From Stichopus chloronotus (lineage: Eukaryota; Echinodermata; Holothuroidea; Aspidochirotida; Stichopodidae), in the NCBI GenBank assembly GCA_021234535.1, contig CM037835.1, forward strand, positions 434,001 to 498,000: 64,000 nt of DNA, read 5' to 3'. Of this stretch, positions 42,301-54,300 are shown one piece after another. The notes below the pieces were generated by a model. It did no database searches. It worked only from the letters and a program-made list of their open reading frames with translations, and had not been told where the DNA came from. The number at the start of each line of letters is the position of its first letter. Position 1 is the stretch's first letter. A program made the translations under genes and the position numbers.

Positions 42301-45300
42301 ACTCAATGTGGTTCACATGAAATATGTCAAAGCTACCTTTCTTAAGATATCATGATTACAAGGTTTTCACAATTGACCCCTGTTGACCCTAAATGACCTT
42401 TGACCTCCACCAAAACAAAAGGGTTCTTCTACAATGTGATACACCTACATACAAAATACGGAATCTGTCAAAGTTTTCTTTCTTAAGTTATCATATTTAC
42501 AAGATTTTCATCATTTTACTGGGTATCCAACCATATCAATCTTAACAACGTTTCATCAAACATTAGTAAAAGGTCAGTCCAAGTCTATCCTAACATTAAA
42601 AATAATCCTACTCTCAACAGTTTCAAGATCCACCTTAAGAACTATTTGCTAAGTTGCTATTATTAACTTATTATCCTTTAATTTTATTTGTTTTTTTTAT
42701 TGGAATGGTTTTGTTCTTATTTAGGTTTCTTTTCTTCCTTTTCACTCTGGTATCTCTATTCCTCCCTTCCCTTTCCTTATAGGTCTGTTTGGAATAAGCT
42801 TTGCATAGCTTTTTCAGACTTCCCATGCTCCATGTATATCTTGGTATTTTTACCTTCTTTGCTTTTCTATTTTCAATGGCTCTTTGTATTTAGCTGTGTA
42901 CATGGAAGTGAAATAAACAATATACAAAAACACAGAAATTGCAAAGAAGCACAAAATTTGCTACAAACAGTACTGATATCCTGCCAAAAATGATGAAAAA
43001 AGATGAAAAGAGACCATCCAAATCATTTTACCCTGTTAGAACCTGAAGCCAACCACCTAATACATATTTATCACCTTATGAAACTAGTTAACAACAACAC
43101 CATAATATGATACAGCAGCACTAACTTACTGTAGCACTGAGTCATCGTAGAGAGCTTTACATAATAGCCAAACTTTCTCTGAGTAAGAGATATGCCTATG
43201 TTCAAAAACAATCAAACATCATTCAAGTTTTAGCTTAACAAGGAGAAGAAACAAAGGTATCAGGAACGAAGTTGCAACCTGGTGTAATTGCACAAGGTAC
43301 ACAGAAACCATCCAGACACTTTCTTAAGGATGTTTCCGTTGAAGAACCACACAACAATACTGACTTATCGGCTATCTAATTTAGATTAGGCCTTAAGGTT
43401 AGGCCATGTACAATAACACTGTATAGACTAATGAAGTATCTCTGTCTGAACGCTGCAGCTGCATGGTCAATCTTAGTCCTTGAACTCGACTATACTCTAC
43501 ATACACTTTGTTTTATCGGATTAGGTCACCGCTGAACGTGAGGCACACTGCCATTCAAATAACTGTAGCCCTAGTCTGTAGTTTGCACAGTCAATGATGA
43601 ATAAAAGCTTATTGCATTTTGATAATGCTTTCTCCAAGTTCAAGCCTTACACCACTACCTAGGTAAAACTGAAATATGTAATAAAAGATTTTCATACATA
43701 GGGGCTAAAAACAATGGAACAATCTACCCCCACTCACTAGAAAAGTTCCTACTTTCACATAATTTTCACTGAAGTCTGTTATGTAATATACAGCACGGTA
43801 TGTTTTGTTTGACTTTTGTATGAGCTCTTATTTCATTACATTTTAACTTCTTTAACATTGTATGTCTCTGTCTACTGCATTTAGTTTCACACTTTTTCAC
43901 TTCTTAAAGCATTTAGCAACACGCTTTCAAGTCTTATCCTTGCCAACTTTTCTTGGTCATTCCTTGCCAGTTTTCAGCTGTGTTGGTACTTACCTTTTAC
44001 CCTTCTGTTTGTTTGTGCATTGTTTGATATGTTGTAATTTTACAAAGGCCTCTGGAAAGATAAGCTTCTGCTTTACTAACTCAACCTTGACTTAACAAGG
44101 GCTTTCTAAATGTGATGTAATTTCATTTACTCAAACCAGTTCAAATGCAAGTATTCATAAATAGCAGTATAAAGATACAACCAGAAAGCCAAAAGGCTTT
44201 GTGGCTCCTTACGACACGGTTACATTATAACAAACACAAAATATACACATGACAAGTATGAGATCAACTGCAGTTATTGTTCTTTAAACACCACATTAAT
44301 GAGCCTTTAACCCAAAATGACCTATATTTTGGTGACCTCAAATGACATTTGACATCCACCAAAAGCAATAAGGATCACCTACCCAGTATGGCCAACCTAC
44401 ACATCAAGTATAACATCCGTCAACATTACCTTTCTGGAGTTAATGTGTTAACTAGGCTTGGCCTCTGTGACCTCAAACGACCTTTGACCTCCACCAAAAA
44501 CAAAAGGAGTCTTCTACTTAGTATACAACCCACACACCAAGTGTGACATCAGTCACAGTTACCCTTCTGGAGAAACTGTGTTTCAAAAGTTTTCACGGTT
44601 TGATCTCTGATGACCTCAAATGACCTTTGACCTCGACCAAAGACAATAGGAATCATCTACTTAATATGACCAACCCACACAGTAAGTATGACATCAGTCA
44701 CAGTTACCACTCTGGAGATACAGTATTTTGTTTACAAGCTTTCTAAGATTTGATATCTGGTGACCTCAAAATGACCTTTGACCTTCACCAAAAACAATAG
44801 GTATTATGTACTCAATATGACCTAACCACAGACCAAGTATGACATCAGTCACAGATACCCTTCTGGAGATATTGTGTTTACAAAGTTTTAACAGTTTGAC
44901 CTATGGGGACCTCAAATGACCTCTGACCTCCACAAAAAACAAGAGGTATCATACACTCAATATGACCAACCCAACACCACTTATGACATCAGTCACAGTT
45001 ACCCTACTGGAGATATTGTGTTTACAAGGTTTTTTCAATTTGACCTCTGGTGATGTCAAATAACCTTTGACCTCCACCAAAAGCAATAGGGATCATCTAC
45101 TTTTTATGACAAACATCAGGTATGACATCAGTCATGGCTGCCCTTCTTGAGAGCATGTTTACAAGAAATGTCACATACACACATACACGCACGCGCCAGG
45201 GTTGGAAAACCTTGCTGAATTTCCCACGAACAGAGTAGAAAATCCACCGATTTCCTGCTGACATTCGTGTAGGGGTGAAACCCCTTGTGGAGGGTTCAGG

Positions 45301-48300
45301 GGCAAGCTCCCGGAAGATTGGGGTTCCTAGCACATCGAAGGGGTAAAATTGTGCAGCTGAGCACAAAGAATATAACTGAAAACTCGTACAATAATCGAAA
45401 AATCAATCGCGAAAGCTTGACGCTAGGCCATTTACATTGTTGCGATATACAGTACGGTACCTTTTTGAATGTGAAGAAGTGTCACTTACAAAATGTCAGA
45501 AAAGAGTGAAACTTGAGCCCGATATTACGCTATAGATGTGCAACAGGCCTAGAATAAATGTCTTAATCATAGACCACTATACACTGTCAACTACACACGC
45601 TGTGCTACTTACGAACAGCTCTGCGAGTTTGACGTAAAAAAAATCCTGGCATGTTTCCAAGAAAAGTTTTTAACTGCAAAATTGTGAACACCTGTCCCAA
45701 AATGGACATTTATCACATTCATAATACTCAAATTCAGCCACCTATTGCAGCTATGACATTTGTACCGAACTTTTTTATCCCTGATAACTGTGACCATTAA
45801 CAGGCAGCAGAAATTTGCAGCAAAGAAGAAAGCTAAAAAGAAAAGTCGTCCGCCAGATTTCAAAATGGTTTAATCGAGGCCATTTTTTTTACTGCGTGTA
45901 ACGTTATGTTTTCCAGAAAAGTGTTTGGCGCTACCATTGCATCTGGGTGTAAGACTGTAAATGTAAAGAAGGTACAAAGGTCAAGCCATGCCGCGTGGGT
46001 CTGTTGCACCGCTATGTACTGTATGTATGCTGTGTACATACGTACCTACTGCATGAAAGCACTCTGTTCTCATTAATTGCACAGAGAATCTTGTGCTGAG
46101 TTCGGAAAAAATAAAAAACACTAAAACCGACGGAGATGAAATTGTGCACGAGCTCTGCACGAATCATCCTAGGGCACTGGGATTCATAGGGTATGTAGGG
46201 CGGCTGAAGTGTGCCTATAAAAGGTAACTGGCGATAATTTCTGGTTACTTGCGTGATTGTGGGGGATATACTGGACATCGTGGTTAATTGGCATAGAGGT
46301 AACATGCGCTATTTGCCTAAGTGAGTATCGTAAGCAATAGGATCAACAGAGCTTCTTTTAAATAATTGTTTGACAGCATTTTCTCTGTTCTCCCTCATTT
46401 ATTTTGTTTCTCTGAAGATTTCCCGGTTTTTTCCCCATTTTTTATAAAAAAAAAACAGTGCCGCGACACGCAGAATTTCCCGCGAGCGTCGCCGATTTCC
46501 CGCGAACCAGGTTTGGACGTTCGCAAGGTTTTCCAACCCTGGCACGCGCACACCCACACACGCACACACGACATCACCATTGCGTAGATTCCCTCTGCTT
46601 TGTCAAGGAATCAAAAAGTATAGACATCAAAAAAAAAATGCTACAATATGATATACAGATAGTTTTACATGTACAAAAGAAAGTAATGATTAAGATTGTT
46701 AGAATGTTAATATGTTAGAAGATTGCACTGATTCAAACCATAGAGAAGGTGCTCACTTAACTGATTGGATGAGTACTGCAGCATGATAAAGGAAAGAATT
46801 CTTGAAAAATTTGATCCTATATTTTGGCTCTATGGAAGCATTCCTTAGACTTCTTTTTGATTTGAAGAAAGTTTGTAAAGGGGTAGCTCAAGTGGGTAGT
46901 TATTGTCATTTTTAATTTTATGCCCTACTCTTTTAAAAGTACAAGAATTGTGAAGTAAAAGTACAAGAATTATTCAAGTTCAATAATCACAGAAAATTCA
47001 GTGCAATGCAACAGAGTTTGTAATTTTACAAGCGTATGTTAATGCATGAACAATTAAGTTTATACAATGGTGTATTGATATCTATAGGTACATCTATGCT
47101 GGATAGTTTTTACCACAATACCATAATATATGAAGGTACTGCAACCAAGTGCTAACAACATGAACCTACAGTAAGTTAAGCACTGTGGACACCATGTACA
47201 CTGCAAGTTGGAAGTAGTATGTGGTCGTACATACCAGCAATATGTCCTTTGTAGAAGTGGACTACATCAGCAACATCCCTCCAATCAGATCCATGAGAAC
47301 CAACGAGGACAAAATTATTCGATAAGAGTGATGAATCAGGTTTCAATTGTAACTGGAAGTTGCTGGTAAGGAGAAACAAAAGGAACACTTGTAAGCACAT
47401 TAATAAACACATCTGACATGACACAGTATATCTCATGGTTTGCAAAATGCAGCCAAAGATTAATTTCTGTATTCATGCAATCTATTGCAGGTATTTCAAA
47501 TTGAATGTTTATCACTGTTGAATGGCCGGCATTAATTCATGTCTGCTGTCTGATTCACATGACCACAACTAAATTATTACCATGAAACCGTAGAATGCAC
47601 TGATTTAATTACAATCACTTCAATTAAATTCTATTTTATCTAAACCAGAAAAAGAAAGACATTGTGGTTTTGATGATTCAGTTGTAAGCATTTCAATCTG
47701 GGATACTGCATAAAGTGAGGATATGTATGTATCCCAAATTTGACATTTGACCTTCACCCAAAACAATAGGCTTCTTGTACTCAGTAAGGCACCAGCACAC
47801 CTTCATACCCAAATATGAGGTCTGACCAAGATTCCCTTCTTGAGATATCATGCTTGCAAAATTTTTACCATTTCACCCCTGTTGACCCCCAAATGACCTT
47901 TCACCTCCACTAAAAACAATAATAAGCTTCTTGCAAGGCTGGAAAAAAGTGTCAATTTCCAGAAAGGCTAATTACAATGTAGTCTGATTTCCTGGCAGAC
48001 CTAACAGCAATTGCCATGGAAGTGTGGGGTTAAGGGGCATTGTGAGCCCAGGGACGAACCACCAGTGGGGGTTCAAAGCCCCCTGAAACTCAGCGATTTT
48101 AGCGGTTTTGGACTTGTCAGAACCCCATTTGAAATTCATGCTAAATTTCAAGTCCCTAAGTTATAAAAATGTTTTGTACCAGGATAAAACACGATAGTTC
48201 GATCAGAAAAAATATCATTGATATTGCATCAGAATCGAAATGTTCTGTGAAATGTTGCACACGTCATGTAAACTGTATACATACATTTTTGAAGTTGAGA

Positions 48301-51300
48301 TGTCTCTAAAAGTCTCCTGACAAGAATCAGGTAAGATCACCTACAGCCTTATGAAAATTTTAAGTGATGATATATTACAGTAGTGGGTGTATATCAAGTA
48401 CTGTAGCCTGACCACCTTGGCCATTCATATTACAGGGAACCAAACAACTTTTTGTAAGTTGCAGGCCTCAGAGTTTTTCAAGAAACAATTAAATATTTTT
48501 TTTGGGCTTTGTTCATTGATCCTGGTCACTTTAAAATGTTCAGACTAAAGGTTACTTTGAAGTACAGTAGAAGACTATTGGTTTCGTGAAAGGTTTAAAT
48601 CATAGAAATATGACTTCATATTAGTATTTCTGTCAGATGTGATATGCCCGCTAGGTGTCATTTGCTTTTATGGAAGTATGCACAAGACTGATTGTTGTAG
48701 CATTCTGAGTTTTGAATGATCATTGAAGGAAAAATTATAGGGTGAAAACATTTTTCAAAGCTGTAAAAAGGACTTTTCTATTAGTTGGTCCTTTGCAGGA
48801 TTTTCATAGGGTGGAAGAAATAGTTTCATATTTTTTTTCTCCTTCTTTTCTACTATTGTATTTTTTTCACTGCCAAATGGGTTTCCCACGAGACGCAAAA
48901 TTTCCCCGGAAGAGCCTACAGGCTTTCCAACTTATTCCAGCCCTTTCTATGAGTAAACATTTACTGTACAGTAACGTTTAACAACATGAATTATTTTACT
49001 TCAACTTTTGCTAAAGATTGAAGGTGGATGGGTGATTTTGGATAAATGTTTAAGTGAATCAATTTATGACTTATTTTCCAAGTTGACATTACAGAAATGC
49101 ACGTGTATGCCTAGCGCTGTACCAGTACTGAGATGGGTCAGACTACCAGTACCAGTTCTTACTGGTACCACCCGACCCTATTATGTAATGGACATGGCAA
49201 ATTCTGTGAAATTTAAGTTTCACTGACAAATTTTCAACTCATATTCCAGCATCTTCCTTTGCAAGGAACTGAATACACTAGACACAGTTCAAGTGTGATT
49301 GAAAAGATTAACAATGAACAATAGAGAAGTTTGAATCTGGTTGATGTAGCTGGTTGATTCTAATTAACAAAATATAAGACTTCTGCCTCTTCAGTTCATT
49401 TCCATGACATCCCTTCTAAATAAGTGAATTCATTTACTATATGTCAAGTTTTGAGCAGTTTTGAGCTTTGCGTCACCCTTTCTGAAAATGTGGAGAGCTA
49501 CAAACCTGGGATCAAAGCATCGTTCTGAGATAGCTAATTGTGAATGGATTAGCTGACTTAAATGATGTTGCTAGGTGAATGATATGGGACTGGACTTCCT
49601 ATCAAGAGGCTTAGTGATTCCTTGATGTTAATACACCTGTGTTATATTTGCAAAGTTGCAACATACTGTACATAGTAACCATAGGGATAACAATAAATTA
49701 TGGCTTTGACAACTATGTGAGCACTTTTATCAGATCGTTAAATGTGTGACCTACACACTGACTCTGAACTGTCTTGCAAATTCACTTCAAAAGCTAAAGT
49801 GTTCACAAGCTTTTTATGACTTCTGATGAGCCCAGATGACCTGTGACCTACAAGAAAAACCTGGCAATCTTATTTACTTAAAGGGCAGTATATACAGTAC
49901 CATCCAAGTTTGAAAATGATGCATTTGTCGTTTCTGAGATACTGCAAACATAGATTGAATACATTCTGCTATTCTGTACTTTACAATGACACGCTACAAT
50001 GACATCAAATCGCGGGAGCTTAAAAAACTACTGCCAAGGGCCCACCAATTAAAAGGATTGAAACATCTCTTTATGCAATTGCCATGTGCAAAACTATGGA
50101 AGATCTACCTTTTCCACGTTTCAGGCACTTTTTGGTCCATAATTTGCACATACTTTTCTTTCAACCGATGCAGTTTTTTTACTGCCGATCCGATGTCCAA
50201 TGTTTTTTCCACAACATCGGCCAATATCTGATCCAATGTTTTCGCTATCAACACGTTTTCAAGTAACTTTACACTGTATTTATCACCTCTGGAACTATGT
50301 CTACCTAGATGAACATTGCCTTCACATTTATTCCTTCAAGTAATCGATGAATATATACATTCAGTAAACGAGTAAAAATAAAACATTAAAAAATATGGGG
50401 CCGCTTGTCATAGTCACTAAGCAAGTCATGCTGCTGCTGGTCTCCGACCTTTCCGTTTCAACTTAGGCTTAGGCTAACAGTGTTAAGTTAGCTAACACTA
50501 TTTGTTTTCTGCTTCCATCTTCTGTACAACCGTACAAAAGATAAAAAAATCTTGGTGGCTTTTACAAATTTACAATTCCCCCAGTTTAAAAAGGAGGAAA
50601 AGCAAAGCCTGAAAAGACCTTAATTTATTTACCTCATGAAATGAATCGGTCACGAGCGAAGCTTTACACTAGTAACAGCCACCGCCGGACAACAAGTGTC
50701 TGGAAATACTTCCTTTGAATTGATTGTAACGCAAAATCTGTGGGAAAATTACATTGAACTGTGTGCGTGCTTGAGAGATTTTTACACACAAAACTTGCAT
50801 TGAACGTAGTGCGAGTTATGATTGGAACACTTCCTTTGATCGTAACACAAAGTCAATGGGAAATACCATTGACTGAACTATGTGATAGTCACATTTTGCA
50901 TTAAATGTGTCGCGAGTTTTGATTGGCTAGTTAACAAAAAACTTTGAAAAAAAATAAAATAAAATAATCACGATGTTTCTTATGCGGCCGTAGGCCTCGC
51001 TACTGGCTATACCCATGTTGAAGCACGTGGCTTGGAATTTTCCGCAATCCCCAATTACAGACTACTCAACACCATGTGTATCGGTATCTCCACGAAGCTT
51101 ACAAAATGGCCGCAGTAGTGTAAGCGAGTTATCTTAACCAAACCACATGAACTTGCGAGAGGAATATAATGCGGCGTACAACGTGAGCAACAAACGCATT
51201 GTACATGCTGAAGAACCAAGACCGTTTTAAACGTTTTCAAAATGTCATTTTCGCATACCACTTGTACTTCCAGCCGTGTTTATCTTGTACATACCATGCT

Positions 51301-54300
51301 TGTTTGGAACTTGCGATCACATGGTACAAATTATACATGTAGTTTCCTAAATAGCTACGTCTGAAAATGACTGGTAAATAAATCCATTTAAATGTGTAAC
51401 TCAGATGACCCATCCACGTTAATCTTCCACAAAAATTGAAGTAAATTACTATTCCTGTAAATGTATGTACTTATTTTGTACTCATGATCAATATTTTTCC
51501 AAGTTATTTATGTGAAAAAACGTTGGCAAATGTTTCCAGACGATTCTACATATATCTCTTTTACTACATTCAATGTCAATTAAAAAGCATTAGCTTAGGC
51601 CTGCCTGCATGTGCAAATAATCTGCAGAATGACAGCTAGCGGACATATCGCAACCAACAGAAATACAACAATGAATGCATATTTCTATGTCCCAAACCCT
51701 CCATGAAACCAATAGTCAGCTTCTTCAAACCTTTAGTCTAAACATTTTAAAGTGACTACAAGGATCAATGAACAAAACAAAAAAAAAACTCTGAAACCCG
51801 CAACTTACAAAATGTCGGTTGTTCCCTGTAATACGGAAATATGAATTTCCAGGGTGGTTAGGCTATTCGATATACACCCACTATGTTGGGATATCATTAC
51901 TTAAAACTTTCGGAAGGCTGTACACAATCTTACGTGATTCTTTTCACGAGACTTTTAGGGACATTTCAACTTAAAAAATGTATGTAATACAGTTTACTCT
52001 ACATGACATTTGCAACATTGCATAGAACTTTTTGAGTTTGAAGCGATATCAATGAGTTTATAAATAATATAATACGTCCCCCGGTGCACGGTAACTACCC
52101 ACAAATTTCAAATGTTCAACATCGGCAAACATCGGAAGGCGAGCTTGGGCATAATTTACCGATCCGATGTTTTACCGATATAGTCGAATATCGTTCCGAT
52201 CTGATGTCCGATCCGATTATCGGTTAAGCCCTACTAGTAACATCTTTTGCTCACACATAAACAGCAGGATGGAGAAGTTTGATACACATTAACAATGGAT
52301 TCGAGACCCAGACACCATTTTAAAAGAATACCAGAATGTCCAGCTAGCAAGGCAATGTAATATATTGAGATAAAAATGATAGGGTTCTTTTACTCTATTT
52401 ACTATATACTTCTCACCACACAAGGATATGATTATTGGAAATTTTCAAAAGCCTTCACACCATCTTTTCTCTTGTTAATTAATCACAAGATTTGCACTTA
52501 TGTATATATTTTAAGTTAAAAAATTTGTTGTAATATACTTTGGCTTACATAACATACAACGTTTTGTGGAGACTTTAAATTTTATTGCAATGACGATTTT
52601 TCTTTTTTTTTATTACTTGAACTTTTGTGATCCTGAAATGGTTTCCATCATATACTTCACTACTGAACAGTGTCTTATGTCCTTTTATGCCCACCTGCCA
52701 TTACACAAATTGTGCCAAATGGCATTTTGTGTGAACTTTAACTTTATTATGAGAATAAAGGCAAGCAGAAATTAATGCAAGCAGTAACGTGGGTCAATAT
52801 ATCCAGTATTGCACTCTATGTGGATAATATCTATGTTGATTTTTGCTCATACCCATAGATAACATTGACTATAATAGCCAAAACACATGCAGAAAAACAA
52901 GCACTATACAAAAACTCAATTTGAAGGCAATAGTTGTGGATACATTTGACTTATGGACAACCTCCACACAAAGTGAACGAAATCTGCCAATACCTGCCAT
53001 GGGCATGAAAGGATAACTCTACTTGATTATCACCAGATGAACGTATTGCACGTTTATGTTGTTCATGAACATGGCTGGTATCATACGTTAAGACATCAAA
53101 GTCATGAATGAACTTGCTAAGTCGTCCTCCTGTAAAAGATATATAATAAAAAGATGTTGTGTCACATAAGGCATGTATAATTTGAATAGCACTATGATCA
53201 ATTTATGATACGGGCAAATGCAAAATCACTCTTCATGATCAGTTCTTATGACACTTATGAATTCCTGTTTCTCTGGAAACCTCTTTTTTCTGTTGGTAAT
53301 GGCTCTTGTATTACCTATACCTTATAAATTCATGGAAGACTCCATAAATAAGGGGGCCAACTTGTGACATTTTAGTACAATTCCCAATTCAATTAGTTCT
53401 TAAGAACGAAAGGTTAACATATGGTCTAATTTCAGATCATGTACAGCTACTTAAAATATGCAGTATGTCCAAAAAAATTATCAATTGAAAATGAATGGTT
53501 TCAAGAAAGACTTATATTTTGCAAATATTTTTAAAGTATATTTATATCTATATTTTTATATATTTTCAAAGTAAATGGGACACCAAACTCGAATTGCCTA
53601 AAAGCTATCAAAACTGTTCCTAAATTTCCTAAAAAGAAGGTGTGCAACATCTTAGATGGTACTTTGGATGACCTTCTATGGAACGGAACTGCAGTAATAA
53701 TGTAGAGATTGGATTATACTTGGAAAATGTAATTCTTAAACGTGGCACACCATTTGGTGTCCTGTTTTCGTAAGTGAACATTTACTGTCACACTAAGATA
53801 TGCATATTTATTTTAACATGCCATACCAAACATTTTATTAACAAAACATAACAGAATTTCTCTGTATTATCGCCGTACATGTATCAAACACGATAAAATA
53901 CAGGCTTTTCTATAATATAGTCTGGTCCATAAATATCAGCACTATGAAAATACCGATTTTCTAGTGTGGCTTGAGCAGCACATCCTGATATAAAACAATA
54001 AAATACAGATTTTTCTATAGATATAGTCTATAGATAAATATCGGGGCAATGAAAGTAAAGGTTTTGGGGGAGTGAAATGTGTGCATATATGCGGGGTTTG
54101 TGTGACTTGTAACTGCGGGTTATGTGGGATGCTGCACTACTGGGCGGCGTCTATAAAACGATAAATACGGACTATTTTGGTAAATATTGTCTCACAAATA
54201 AATATCAGTGTAATTAAAATATAGGTTCCCTGTGAGTGGAATGTGTGCGTCATTTACATGCGGGAAGGGTTTATTTACTGCAGGTCGTGTGATGTACTGG

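Noticed and set aside
50668..52241. CTAGTAAC at about 50670 and at 52234 as an 8-bp target duplication
   Set aside because: The sequences just inside the two copies are not inverted repeats of each other, and one 8-bp match over 1.6 kb could be chance.
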